DNA of 64,000 nucleotides from Anaerolineales bacterium UBA6055 (GTDB lineage: Bacteria; Chloroflexota; Anaerolineae; Aggregatilineales; Phototrophicaceae): positions 419,700-483,699 of the forward strand of contig DIYL01000053.1 in the NCBI GenBank assembly GCA_002428985.1, written 5' to 3'. The position numbers and the translations under genes are program-made. Shown here one piece after another: positions 44,487 to 54,336 of this stretch. The notes beneath the pieces are model-generated. The model did no database searches. It saw nothing but the letters and a program-made list of their open reading frames with translations, and had not been told where the DNA came from. How positions within the stretch are numbered: the stretch's first letter is position 1; every line of letters starts with the position of its first letter.

Positions 44487-45422
44487 ATGCAGGTTCGGTC
44501 AGCGACACTTGATGATACATATGCCATCGTTGGTTTGTTTACAGCGACAATTCCGAAATGGCAACGCATTAATCTACAGGGACAAGTCGAGGATTTACCT
44601 TATGATAACCTCACCATCTATGAACGCTGGTTGCATGGTGGCGCATGGATGACCCTAGAAACAGGCGTTATCTGGTTGAGTCATATTCTCAGTAGTTATG
44701 GGCGGGCATATGTGGTTGAAGTCGATAACCAACTCGTTGGTTACGCAGAAGCCTTCCTCAACGATGAAGTTGAACCGATGAACAAGCATTTGTATGTGTC
44801 TGAAATGCGGATTGATAAGGACTGTGGCGATAATGTACATCATGCCCTAGCTGATGCTATTTTACACGATGCACGTAGCATCGGACGGCTGAGTGTAAGT
44901 TATCCTGACTATGATAATGAACAAGCCCGTTACTACCGTAAATACTTCGGTACAAACGAGACCCTGCGCTTCACACGATATTCGCTATCGGCTCATACTG
45001 GACAGAGTTTCTATAAAGCCCGCGGCCATGAAGATGCAAATCCTGAACAAATTCAAGGATGGGAGATGTCAATCGGTCGTTGGACAAGCCCACAAAGCTT
45101 ATGGGAACAAGAGTGGACAGAACACTGGAAAGCACTGCCTCAAATCACAGAACGCACCAAACATCGCCTCTTTATCAACGCTGCCGGACATGAATCAATC
45201 GTCTGTTATCATCAGCAACTCTATAATACTCGCGCGGCTGAGGTCTATTGTTGGTCGCCTAAGAAACTGACAGGACAACTTATTGTTGCTATTCGAGATT
45301 GGGGGCATCGTGCCGGTTATCGCACCTTGATTCTCGCCCTACCCGAAGCCTACGCCAAGTTGATGCCAGCCGAAGCCACAGCCGACCCGCACCAGCAAAT
45401 TATTGCGACAGTGGATGTTTAG
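44487..45422 (+). CDS. GNAT N-acetyltransferase, larger form
   Basis: 311 residues. Acetyltransferase N-terminal half with YVVEVDNQLVGYAEAFLND and HLYVSEMRIDKDCGDNVHHALADAIL (the acetyl-CoA loop pattern, slightly altered). The second half is unlike the first and may be a degenerate GNAT domain. Substrate unknown. GAGGATT lies 6 nt before the ATG. Confidence 0.78.
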   Translation: MQVRSATLDDTYAIVGLFTATIPKWQRINLQGQVEDLPYDNLTIYERWLHGGAWMTLETGVIWLSHILSSYGRAYVVEVDNQLVGYAEAFLNDEVEPMNKHLYVSEMRIDKDCGDNVHHALADAILHDARSIGRLSVSYPDYDNEQARYYRKYFGTNETLRFTRYSLSAHTGQSFYKARGHEDANPEQIQGWEMSIGRWTSPQSLWEQEWTEHWKALPQITERTKHRLFINAAGHESIVCYHQQLYNTRAAEVYCWSPKKLTGQLIVAIRDWGHRAGYRTLILALPEAYAKLMPAEATADPHQQIIATVDV

Positions 45423-45430
45423 TAACAGAT

Positions 45431-46816
45431 CTAAGGGTAGACAGAAATAAAGTATTTACGCTGTTCTTGCTGGCTATCAAAAATAATGGCCTCGGAGTTA
45501 TCAGATAAGTTGTATCCAATAAGCTGACCAAACGGAAATCTGTTCCGCCCCCATGTACAAGACAGGTCAGTTGGTTGACCAAAAACAATTTGATTGGCAT
45601 TTAACCAATAAACGTTACAAACTTCATTTAGTTCATCATTTTGCCAGACAACCTCGCCATCTGATAAATCTATAACAGTGACGCTTCCAACAGATTCAGG
45701 GCTCCATTCACCACCAAGTGCTAAATAATCATGATTTGGTGATATAGCAAATGATCTAATGATTTGCACATAAGGATAATCTGTATAGGAAGCAAAGTCA
45801 CGTTGGTAATTTATGTCTAGTAAACCAGATCGATCGTATTGAAGAACACTCCAGATAAACGGGGTTTCAACATCGTCAATTTGCAAAACAAGAACAACAT
45901 GTTCTTCGTTATCTACAAACAAGTCTATGACATCACCAGAATAAAAGTCAGGGTACATACTCTTAATATCAGCTTCAATAGACAAGTTGCCTAACAAATC
46001 AACAGAAGCAAGTAAAAGAACCCCTTTCGGTCCACCCCATTCAGTCATCTCTTCAAGAATAAAGTAAATTTTCTGGTCATTCGGAGCATAAAGCGTGTTA
46101 TTAATTGTCAAATTTAAAAATTCAAGTTGTTCTACCAAATCAAGTTCATAAGCATCAATATATGTTAGAGCTGTTTTAGAGCCTGTCATAATATCGACAA
46201 TATACAAATCTGAATCAGAACGACATGGCTCTGCACAATTTGACGATCCGCTATAAACAAAGTGTTTGCTATTCGGTAACCACAGTGGAGAAAAAGGGGT
46301 CCTATCAAATGTATAAAGCTTTTGTTCAGTTACGACATCATATATGAAGGTATCTTTCCCCCACACTGCAAGCCTTTGTCCATCGGGTGACCATCTGAGC
46401 GGTGCTGATGAGATTACTGGAAAGGGAGTCCATGATTGTTCAAGTTGTCCTAATACCAGATCAAGAAGAAACAATTGTCCAATCATCTCATCTTGCGATG
46501 CAACAAAAGCAAGATACTGATTATTAGGAGATAGCATCATCGAATTCTGGTAAATGCCCCACTGCAAATCATACTCGCGTTGAGCATTAACTGTAGACGG
46601 TATAATCGAAAAGTCAGTTAGTCTAATTGCTGTCTCTTCAATCCTTCCATCATCAAAAACAGGATGAACAGAAATACCATCCACATCAGTTATGAATATA
46701 TATCCACTCACTATTGCTGTTTGGGCTTGCAGATGATTTGATACAAATATAAGCGACCCCAACATTAAAAATATAAGCAACTTACTGTACTTCCAGCACG
46801 ATATATTGCGCATCAT
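45431..46816 (-). CDS. Exported beta-propeller-like protein
   Basis: 461 residues. Signal peptide LLIFLMLGSLIFVSNHLQAQ. Repeated blocks like WSPDGQRLAVWGKDTFIYDV, PNDQKIYFIL and SPNHDYLALGG are the TolB/WD40-like PD40 pattern, so a six- to seven-bladed propeller is likely. Exported, possibly periplasmic. No partner. Function unknown. Confidence 0.8.
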   Translation of the reverse strand: MMRNISCWKYSKLLIFLMLGSLIFVSNHLQAQTAIVSGYIFITDVDGISVHPVFDDGRIEETAIRLTDFSIIPSTVNAQREYDLQWGIYQNSMMLSPNNQYLAFVASQDEMIGQLFLLDLVLGQLEQSWTPFPVISSAPLRWSPDGQRLAVWGKDTFIYDVVTEQKLYTFDRTPFSPLWLPNSKHFVYSGSSNCAEPCRSDSDLYIVDIMTGSKTALTYIDAYELDLVEQLEFLNLTINNTLYAPNDQKIYFILEEMTEWGGPKGVLLLASVDLLGNLSIEADIKSMYPDFYSGDVIDLFVDNEEHVVLVLQIDDVETPFIWSVLQYDRSGLLDINYQRDFASYTDYPYVQIIRSFAISPNHDYLALGGEWSPESVGSVTVIDLSDGEVVWQNDELNEVCNVYWLNANQIVFGQPTDLSCTWGRNRFPFGQLIGYNLSDNSEAIIFDSQQEQRKYFISVYP

Positions 46817-46969
46817 AATGTTCCATGATCTTGTAATCTAGATGTTTATGATTGTACATTGCAAATTCAACAATGACTAAGCATTTTCTAACTTAGACAT
46901 TTGCTATTACAGACGGTATGATTGTAATATCTCTTTGAAAAAGAATTATCAACACACAAGGATTCTTAC

Positions 46970-48391
46970 ATGCAAACCAAACAAGATATGGCGGATTGGT
47001 TAGATGAACACCAAATTCGCTTTACAACGATGTCCGATGAAATTTGGGATAATCCAGAAAAACAATTTCAAGAATTTAAAGCCTCCAAATTACAAGCTGA
47101 CTTCCTTGAAAAAGAAGGCTTCACAATTACATGGGATTTGGGCAATATCAGCACCGCATTCGTCGCAGAATGGGGTGAAGGTAAACCAGTTATTGCGTTT
47201 GCAGGCGAATACGATGCGCTCCCCGGTCTCTCACAGAAAGATCAAAATATCCCCGATCCACTCGAAAGTGATGGATGGGGACATGGATGTGGACATAACC
47301 TACTCGGTACAGGGTGTTTAGCAGCAGCCGTCGTATTTAAAGAATGGTTACAAGCAACAGGTAACACCGCAACAGTACGGTACTACGGTTGCCCTGCCGA
47401 AGAAGGTGGTAGCGGCAAAGTTTATATGGGTCGCGATGGTGCATTTGACGATCTTGACGCGACCTTTAATTGGCATCCCGGATATGTTAATTCTGCGATG
47501 AAAGGCAGTTTGCTAGGTGTCAATCGCTATACATTTACATTCCACGGTAAAACCGCCCATGCTGCTGCCGACCCACACTCAGGACGCTCTGCATTGGATG
47601 CAGTAGAACTCATGAATGTCGGTGTGAATTATCTGCGCGAGCATGTCACAGATGATGTTCGTATTCATTATGTTATTCGCGATGGTGGACTCGCACCCAA
47701 TGTCGTCCCCGATTTTGCATCAAGTGATTATTATATCCGCGCCCATGATCCACGTAACCTTGAAGATGTAAGTGAGCGGGTTGTACGGGTCGCCAAAGGT
47801 GCTGCGATGATGACAGATACAGAACTCGATGCGCGATATATGTCGGGGTCATCGAGTGTCCTATCCAATGAAGTGCTAGCCGATATTCAATATGACGTGA
47901 TGAAAGACCTTGGCGGGATTGAATTCACTGATGAAGAACAAGCATATGCCGAAAAGGTCAACGAATACTTCGCTGATGGCAATAAAGGTATGCTAATGGG
48001 TCTATTCGGTGTTGATCCTGAAACCGCCAATCAAGCACTCATTGGTAATGTCTACGAAAGTCGTGACAAAGGCAAAGTATTCCCTGCATCGTCCGATATG
48101 GGTGATATGAGCTGGTATGCCCCTTGTAGTATGTTGAATGCGGCAACATGGGCAACCCGTGTTCCCGGTCACTCATGGGGAGTAGTCGCAACCGGTAAAA
48201 TGTCGATCGGTCACAAAGGCATGATGTTTGCGGCAAAAGTCATGGCATTATCAGCAGCTGAGTTGATTCTATCCCCAGAAAAATTAGAGGCTGCCAAAAC
48301 TGAATTCGACGCAGCGCTTAAAGAAACCCCTTACAAATGCCCAATTCCAGCCGATGTTCAACCACCACAATACGAACATCCACTACGCTAA
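46970..48391 (+). CDS. M20 amidohydrolase, AbgB-like
   Basis: 473 residues. Metal-binding motifs of the M20 family: FAGEYDALPGLSQ, GHGCGHNLLGTGC, YGCPAEEGGSGKVYM and the dimerisation domain with FTFHGKTAHAAADPHSGRSALDAV. The closest named family is p-aminobenzoyl-glutamate hydrolase subunit B (AbgB), but other aminoacyl amides are possible. AAGGATTCTT precedes the ATG. A strong terminator follows. No abgA or transporter adjacent. Confidence 0.9.
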   Translation: MQTKQDMADWLDEHQIRFTTMSDEIWDNPEKQFQEFKASKLQADFLEKEGFTITWDLGNISTAFVAEWGEGKPVIAFAGEYDALPGLSQKDQNIPDPLESDGWGHGCGHNLLGTGCLAAAVVFKEWLQATGNTATVRYYGCPAEEGGSGKVYMGRDGAFDDLDATFNWHPGYVNSAMKGSLLGVNRYTFTFHGKTAHAAADPHSGRSALDAVELMNVGVNYLREHVTDDVRIHYVIRDGGLAPNVVPDFASSDYYIRAHDPRNLEDVSERVVRVAKGAAMMTDTELDARYMSGSSSVLSNEVLADIQYDVMKDLGGIEFTDEEQAYAEKVNEYFADGNKGMLMGLFGVDPETANQALIGNVYESRDKGKVFPASSDMGDMSWYAPCSMLNAATWATRVPGHSWGVVATGKMSIGHKGMMFAAKVMALSAAELILSPEKLEAAKTEFDAALKETPYKCPIPADVQPPQYEHPLR

Positions 48392-48399
48392 ACTCAACA

Positions 48400-48424
48400 A
48401 ACGCATCCGACAGGGTGCGTTTTT
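48400..48424 (+). terminator. Terminator after the AbgB-like gene
   Basis: AACGCATCC pairs with GGGTGCGTT (9 bp, one U-G) around GACA, then Ts. Confidence 0.88.
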
Positions 48425-48521
48425 AATTTATAACCCTCTTAGATTTATATGAATATCTGCGGTCAAACAGACCATAAATTACTATAATATGGGCAACCAC
48501 TCAGATAAGAGGAGTCAGGCA

Positions 48522-49277
48522 ATGTCCATTTACGATGCACATCACATGGAATTCACGATCACATCAAGTCAGATTCAGATTATGACGGATCACGGCATCC
48601 AAGTTCCAGCATTTTTGTCTCATCCACAATTGGGACAAAAGTTCTCCGGCATTGTACTCATCCATGATTGGTGGGGAGTCAACGACGATATTCGACGTCT
48701 ATCCAATTTTCTGGCACAGATGGGATATTATGTAATCGTCCCCGATTTGTTCCTCGGCAAAGTTGCCCATAACGCCCGCGAAGCCATGTCACTCTACAAA
48801 TCACACGCTCCGCATATTTTCGAGCAAGTCGACACAGCACTTGCAGTTCTAGAAAGTCATCATCAATGTAACGGAAACGTGGCAGCATTTGGTGTCGGTG
48901 TAGGTGGTAGTATGGCATTCGAGGCGGCAATTAAACGTGATGATCTGGAAGCAGCGGTTGCCTTTAGTGGTTTCCCAAAGCGGTATCTAAAAACTCTACA
49001 CAAGGCGAATACGCCCATTCAAGCATTTTTCGGCAGTAAAGACCCATTCATTAAATCAGTTGTCATTCAAGAATTAGAACAAGTCCTAAAAGCATCAAAC
49101 AAAACAAATGAACATGAGGTACGCATTATTGACGGTGTTCAACATGAATTCTTTGACGACTCGTTACCAGAAGACCTAAAACTGATCGTTCGCCAATCTC
49201 TAGATGATGCCTTAGATTTCCTTGAAGACAATATTGGTAAGTTACCCGGTAGTCCAGATTTTGATGAAATTATCTAA
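48522..49277 (+). CDS. Dienelactone hydrolase homologue without the usual Cys
   Basis: About 251 residues, alpha/beta hydrolase of the dienelactone hydrolase family. Fold motifs are GIVLIHDWWGVNDDIRRLSN and YVIVPDLFLGK. The usual nucleophile box GFCxGG reads GVGVGG, so the catalytic Cys is replaced by Gly. The Asp (GSKDPF) and His (GVQHEFFDD) are present. Either a different nucleophile is used or it is inactive. The ATG at 48522 has AGAGGAGT upstream; an in-frame ATG at 48489 is less likely. Confidence 0.82.
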   Translation: MSIYDAHHMEFTITSSQIQIMTDHGIQVPAFLSHPQLGQKFSGIVLIHDWWGVNDDIRRLSNFLAQMGYYVIVPDLFLGKVAHNAREAMSLYKSHAPHIFEQVDTALAVLESHHQCNGNVAAFGVGVGGSMAFEAAIKRDDLEAAVAFSGFPKRYLKTLHKANTPIQAFFGSKDPFIKSVVIQELEQVLKASNKTNEHEVRIIDGVQHEFFDDSLPEDLKLIVRQSLDDALDFLEDNIGKLPGSPDFDEII

Positions 49278-49363
49278 AAATTACTACGATTATTTTTAGT
49301 CTATTCACAATCTGAGAGTATACTGAAGGCATGAAACATCTATTTAATTAGATTGAGGTGTTT

Positions 49364-50779
49364 ATGTCAACAAAAACCCGCCTGTCCTTCCGCGAGAGTG
49401 TCGATAAGATGGTAGATCGTGCGATGGGTTATCTAAACCTACCGATGGGTCTCCCCGCAGAAATTATCGCCTGTAATAGTGTTATCAAAGTACAATTTCC
49501 GGTCAAACTGAGTGATGGCAAATACCATATTTTCTCAGGTTGGCGTGCGGTTCATAGTGACCATCGACTCCCGGTAAAGGGTGGAATCCGTTATGCAACC
49601 AGTGTAACACAAGATGAAGTCGAAGCACTCGCTGCCCTGATGACCTACAAGTGTGCGATCGTGAATGTGCCCTATGGCGGGTCTAAAGGTGGCATCAAAC
49701 TCAATCCACGTGACCACAGCGAGTATGAATTAGAGTTAATCACCCGTCGGTTTGCTCGTGAACTGATTAGCAAGGGGTATTTGAGCCCAAGCGAAAATGT
49801 TCCCGCACCGGATATGGGTACAGGTGAAAAAGAAATGGCATGGATTGCCGATACCTATAAGACATTACATCCGAATGATGTCAATTATTTTGCTTGTGTA
49901 ACCGGAAAGCCTATTAGTAACGGCGGAATCCGTGGTCGGGTCGAGGCAACCGGACGCGGTGTGCAATATGTTATTCGCGAGTTCTTCCGCCACCCCGATG
50001 ATGTGAAAGCCGCAGGGATGGATGGCCAGCTTGATGGTAAACGCGTCATCGTACAGGGCTTGGGTAATGTCGGGTTTCACGCCGTTAAATTCTTGTCCGA
50101 AGAAGACAATACAAAAATTGTGTGTGTCATTGAACGTGATGGCGCAATCATCGACGAGAATGGCATCAATGTCGAAAATCTAAGCACATATATCCGTGAA
50201 AATCGTGGCGTAAAAGGGTATCCTGATGGTACCTATGAACCCAATGGTATCGCTTGTCTAGAAATGGAATGCGACATATTAATCCCCGCTGCATTAGAAG
50301 GTCAAATTACGGAAGATAATGCGCCGAATATCAAAGCCAAGTTAATTGTAGAAGCCGCCAACGGTCCAATCACTTATTATGGTGATGAGATCTTGCGTCA
50401 GCGCGGTATAACAGTCTTGCCGGATGCATACGTCAATGCTGGCGGTGTGACCGTCTCATACTTCGAGTGGATCAAGAATTTATCACATATTCGTTTTGGT
50501 CGTATGGAGCGCCGTTTAAGTGAATTTCGTGGTGAACGCATCGTCGAAGCGCTCGAAACGATGACAGGTAAATCTGTGCCGGAAGCCCTCAAACACGACA
50601 TCACACAGGGAGCAGATGAACTAACACTCGTACGGTCGGGTCTCGATGATACGATGCGCCTCGCTTATCAAGAAGTTCGAGAAGCAGCCCGTCGCCATAA
50701 TATCGAAGATTTGCGGACCGCATCTTATGTTGTCGCCCTCGAAAAAATCGCTACCACCCGGATTGAGATGGGTGTTTAA
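49364..50779 (+). CDS. gdhA: Glutamate dehydrogenase
   Basis: About 471 residues. Interconverts glutamate and 2-oxoglutarate plus ammonia. Motifs GGIRYATSVTQDEVEALAALM, NVPYGGSKGGIKLNP (catalytic Lys region), PAPDMGTGEKEMAW and dinucleotide-binding VIVQGLGNVGFHAVK are present. The length and insertions resemble the Chloroflexota/archaeal NAD(P) type. The ATG at 49364 has GAGGTG just upstream; a GTG at 49358 is the alternative. It ends as the EEP gene begins at the next base. Confidence 0.95.
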   Translation: MSTKTRLSFRESVDKMVDRAMGYLNLPMGLPAEIIACNSVIKVQFPVKLSDGKYHIFSGWRAVHSDHRLPVKGGIRYATSVTQDEVEALAALMTYKCAIVNVPYGGSKGGIKLNPRDHSEYELELITRRFARELISKGYLSPSENVPAPDMGTGEKEMAWIADTYKTLHPNDVNYFACVTGKPISNGGIRGRVEATGRGVQYVIREFFRHPDDVKAAGMDGQLDGKRVIVQGLGNVGFHAVKFLSEEDNTKIVCVIERDGAIIDENGINVENLSTYIRENRGVKGYPDGTYEPNGIACLEMECDILIPAALEGQITEDNAPNIKAKLIVEAANGPITYYGDEILRQRGITVLPDAYVNAGGVTVSYFEWIKNLSHIRFGRMERRLSEFRGERIVEALETMTGKSVPEALKHDITQGADELTLVRSGLDDTMRLAYQEVREAARRHNIEDLRTASYVVALEKIATTRIEMGV

Positions 50780-51541
50780 TTGTTCCGCATTGTTTTCTGG
50801 AACATCATGCACGGTGGCGGAAAACGCGCGTCCGCCATCGTGTCACAATTACGTCAATGGCAACCCGATCTGATTGCCTTGAGTGAATTTCGAGGTACAC
50901 CTGCCAGCCAACAAATCGCCGACGATTTGAATGCACATGGTTTTGTTCATCAACTGACAACTTCAGACACAAGCAAAAAACTCCGCGCTCGCAATGCCCT
51001 ACTGCTCGCATCAACTGTACCGATTACACCAATCAAAATCTGGGGAACACCCAAACCAACCCATCGTTGGTTATTCGTCCAAGTAGAAACCACTATCCCC
51101 TTCCATATGGGTGTGATGCATATCCCCAACATGCACACCAAACAAAAAGTCCCCTATCAGCAACGGATTCTCAGTCTTGCCAAACGCTGGAAATATGAAG
51201 CGGGTGTATTCATTGGCGATACCAATTCAGGTCTACCGGACATTGATGAAGAAGCACCTGCATTCGGGCAATATGAAGCTGATTTTATCAATGGGTTAGA
51301 TGCACTCGATTGGCGCGATATGTTTCGGGTCAAACACGGGGATAAACGAGCTTATACATGGTATTCACCGAATGGTCGGAATGGATTTCGGTTGGATGAG
51401 GCGTTTGCTAACACAGCATTACAACCATATATCATTGACTGTTACTATCACTGGGGGAAGGCAGGCGAGCATAATCAACTCAGTGACCATGCCGCCATTG
51501 TCCTAGATACGACGCTAGACGTCTATCCGGCGTTGCAGTGA
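50780..51541 (+). CDS. Endonuclease/exonuclease/phosphatase family protein
   Basis: 253 residues. EEP fold: RIVFWNIMHGGG at the N-terminus (metal Asn), DLIALSEFRG (metal Glu), GVFIGDTNSGLPD and NQLSDHAAIVLD (catalytic Asp-His). Targets of this superfamily are nucleic acids or phosphoesters, so no substrate can be named. Translation starts at a TTG immediately after the gdhA stop (TAA TTG). The 3' end overlaps the convergent CIA30 gene by 27 nt. Confidence 0.87.
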   Translation: MFRIVFWNIMHGGGKRASAIVSQLRQWQPDLIALSEFRGTPASQQIADDLNAHGFVHQLTTSDTSKKLRARNALLLASTVPITPIKIWGTPKPTHRWLFVQVETTIPFHMGVMHIPNMHTKQKVPYQQRILSLAKRWKYEAGVFIGDTNSGLPDIDEEAPAFGQYEADFINGLDALDWRDMFRVKHGDKRAYTWYSPNGRNGFRLDEAFANTALQPYIIDCYYHWGKAGEHNQLSDHAAIVLDTTLDVYPALQ

Positions 51542-52129
51542 GATACTTGTTTCGTCGTCTTCAGCTTCATTACGATAGAGCGATAAATCCGATAGTTCGA
51601 GGCGGAATTCACCTTCTTGTTCATCCGAAATTAAAATGCTCATCGACCAAACATTGGTTAAATCAATCTCATTAGCAGTTGGTACAGGATTACCGAAGCG
51701 TGTTGCAGCTAACTCTTCGAACGGAATTAATATCCGTTGCCATTCGTCTTCATCTTCCATTACTTCTGTTTCGAAGGTGATACGATAGCTGATCCAACTA
51801 TGCACATCGCGCAAGTTAAATGAATACTTTTGACCATCGCCACGTACCATCAATTGAATACCGTCAGCGGTTGAAAAATCGACAGGTGAAAATTGTGCAC
51901 GGACAGATGAAAATCCACCGTTATTATCAAGTGAAACATTACCCGAAAATACGCTGAATGCTTCGTTTGTGTCCCATTGTCCTTGTGAGACACCACCCAT
52001 CACACCATCATCGGTGATTGCCCACCACTCAGCATGATCTGGATTACTAAAGTCAAATAGCATAAACGTCTCCGCTGGCTCTGCTTCGGGGATTGTTAGA
52101 AACAGAGACACTAACATTAAAAACCACAT
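51515..52129 (-). CDS. CIA30-like exported protein
   Basis: 204 residues. A short signal peptide (WFLMLVSLFLTIPEAEPAE), then the CIA30/NDUFAF1-like jelly roll: FDFSNPDHAEWWAITDDGVMGG and FSSVRAQFSPVDFSTADGI. The eukaryotic homologue assembles complex I, but bacterial family members have no assigned role and often bind sugars structurally. GAGGAACACA precedes the ATG. Confidence 0.85.
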   Translation of the reverse strand: MWFLMLVSLFLTIPEAEPAETFMLFDFSNPDHAEWWAITDDGVMGGVSQGQWDTNEAFSVFSGNVSLDNNGGFSSVRAQFSPVDFSTADGIQLMVRGDGQKYSFNLRDVHSWISYRITFETEVMEDEDEWQRILIPFEELAATRFGNPVPTANEIDLTNVWSMSILISDEQEGEFRLELSDLSLYRNEAEDDETSISLQRRIDV

Positions 52130-52218
52130 TGTGTTCCTCGAGGATAACTATAAACCGTACTTTAGATTAGGATACACGAAACAACTGTGGAAAATATTAA
52201 GAATCGCTCACAACAACA

Positions 52219-52866
52219 TTAGACAAGGTGCTCATCATAGCCTAATTTAATGAGTTGCTCGAAAGCTGACCACACTTCATCAGGAATATCTTGTGGGACT
52301 TGAAAACCATTTTCACCATAGAGTTTCACACGTTGAAAATCACCGACAATATATTGGATTAAGCCATCTTTGGGCAGTTCACCACTGAGATAATCACGGC
52401 AACTTATCGGAGGGGATGTAACGACAAATTCAGTATTCGCCCATAATTTCAAACCTGTGGCAAGCACGCGACGTTCCATAAATGGTTTTTGTACAAGAAT
52501 AAATGACTCAAATTGATAACCAAGCTCATCAAGTAATTCTCGGGTGCATGTGAAGTTTTCGCCGGTATGACGTGCCTTATTTTCGATAATTACTTTATCG
52601 GCAGGTACCCCTTGTACAATCGCGCGTTTAGCAAAGTAATCGGCTTCGGTCTCATCCCAGTAGATATTCAATAGATCATTCTGTTGTACTACACCACCGG
52701 AAAATAGCAAATACGGTGCATAACCTTGTTTGTATAAGTCAATCGCATAATCTGCTACACGCACATCATAGCTACCGAGCATGAAGATACAGTCGGACTT
52801 TTTCAGCTCATGCCCAACAAGCATATAATCCCAAATTACTTGCACCAATTCATCAACACTTAGCAT
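52219..52866 (-). CDS. YdcF family (DUF218) protein
   Basis: 215 residues. DUF218 motifs CIFMLGSYDVRVADYAIDLY, LLFSGGVVQQN and IIENKARHTGENFTCTRELL. The family binds nucleotide-like ligands (YdcF binds SAM in E. coli). No membrane segment. Its ATG overlaps the P450 stop codon as TAATG, so the two are translationally coupled. Confidence 0.88.
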   Translation of the reverse strand: MLSVDELVQVIWDYMLVGHELKKSDCIFMLGSYDVRVADYAIDLYKQGYAPYLLFSGGVVQQNDLLNIYWDETEADYFAKRAIVQGVPADKVIIENKARHTGENFTCTRELLDELGYQFESFILVQKPFMERRVLATGLKLWANTEFVVTSPPISCRDYLSGELPKDGLIQYIVGDFQRVKLYGENGFQVPQDIPDEVWSAFEQLIKLGYDEHLV

Positions 52867-54206
52867 TAGGAGCTCCGTTTACGGAATGCAACTTTCAATC
52901 CGTCTTTGGGGAAGATTGTCGGGTTATAGCGGATATTCAAATTCTGGTCAGGCAAAATGTCCCATTCATAGTAGCGCAATAGATACGACGCAACAATTTT
53001 CATTTCCAATTGAGCGAAAGCATAGCCAACACATACCCGCGAACCACCACCGAATCCAACCAAACTAAACGGCACATTACTCTCATTTCGTTCGGGACTA
53101 AAGCGGTCGGGGTCAAATTTATCGGGTTCAGTGTAAACCTTCTCGTCGCGATGGGTGACATTAATCCAGTAGAGCGCAGTCCATCCAGTCGGGATATAAT
53201 ACCCGTTAAATTCAATTGGTTCGATAACACCACGGAAGCCGGCTGGCACAGGAGGACGCATCCGTTCAACTTCTTTTAAGACCTGCTCAAGATACGTCAT
53301 CGATCGGATATTTTCCATCGTTAGGTCGCCACTAATCCCAATGGTCTCCTGTTCGTCGCGGGCTTTTTGCAACACCTCAGGATTTTGCGCCAATAACATC
53401 ACCAGCGAGGTAATCATTGAAGCACTGGTTTCGTGTCCAGCAAACAACAGCAATAATGTCTGTGTTTTAAGCTCGTCCAATGTCAACTGTACGCCATCTT
53501 CATCACGGGTCTGCATCATCAAACCAAGGGCGTCATTGGTTGGATTTTTCTGGCGATGTAACACAGCTTTTTCAATATATGCCAACAACTCATCCCGTGC
53601 GGCTAACGCTTGACCATAAGGCGTCCATGACCAACGCGTTGGCACATTGACAAAGCCTTTTGTCATGCAGGTAAATAATTGGCTCAAGTGGGCGGCATCA
53701 CTGCCTGCATCACTACCAATCAATAACTTACTCGCGATTTCAAAGGTCAGATGTTTGTTCTCATCCGCCCATGCAAATGTACCTAAATTTGCCCAGCGCT
53801 CAAGATTGCGAATGGTGATGTCTTCCATCGTCTGTTTGTAATTATGGAGTGCTTCCCGATGAAATGCAGGCATAATCAAGCGTCGTTTGGCACGATGTTC
53901 TGGACCATCTTGTACAAACAGTGACTCACCTAATAATTCTTTAAAGGTAGGAGGCCAGCCTTCACGCCACGCAAAATGCTTCATCCCACCTGCTAGCAAA
54001 AACCGATTCGCCTCCGGCCCCATAAATACGGCAATCTTACGTCCAAGTATCCGTGTTTTAAATACAGGCCCATGTTTGCGATATTGCTCCATCATATAAT
54101 CAAGATCGAACAAACGCGGGGGTTCACCTAACCACGGGAAGCCAAAGTCACCCGGTGGTAACGGTAGATTAGAAGGATTGGGATTATTTATGGTGGCTTG
54201 TGCCAT
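52866..54206 (-). CDS. Cytochrome P450
   Basis: 446 residues. Oxygen-activation helix LFAGHETSASM (Thr replaced by Ser), ExxR in LKEVERMRPP, the PERF-like DPDRFSPERNE, and the haem loop VGFGGGSRVCVGYAFAQ with the Cys ligand near residue 391. Related to CYP120/CYP26-like bacterial P450s, which often act on retinoids or terpenoids, but no substrate can be named. No redox partner is adjacent. Coupled to YdcF. Confidence 0.94.
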   Translation of the reverse strand: MAQATINNPNPSNLPLPPGDFGFPWLGEPPRLFDLDYMMEQYRKHGPVFKTRILGRKIAVFMGPEANRFLLAGGMKHFAWREGWPPTFKELLGESLFVQDGPEHRAKRRLIMPAFHREALHNYKQTMEDITIRNLERWANLGTFAWADENKHLTFEIASKLLIGSDAGSDAAHLSQLFTCMTKGFVNVPTRWSWTPYGQALAARDELLAYIEKAVLHRQKNPTNDALGLMMQTRDEDGVQLTLDELKTQTLLLLFAGHETSASMITSLVMLLAQNPEVLQKARDEQETIGISGDLTMENIRSMTYLEQVLKEVERMRPPVPAGFRGVIEPIEFNGYYIPTGWTALYWINVTHRDEKVYTEPDKFDPDRFSPERNESNVPFSLVGFGGGSRVCVGYAFAQLEMKIVASYLLRYYEWDILPDQNLNIRYNPTIFPKDGLKVAFRKRSS

Positions 54207-54336
54207 ACGAATTCATCCAGTTTTTTGAGTTAACACGCCATATCATAGCATACGACACATGACATATGCATCAAATCAAAATGTATTCTCATGTTTTTTT
54301 ATATACTGACAAGCCCAACACAAAACATCAGACGCA

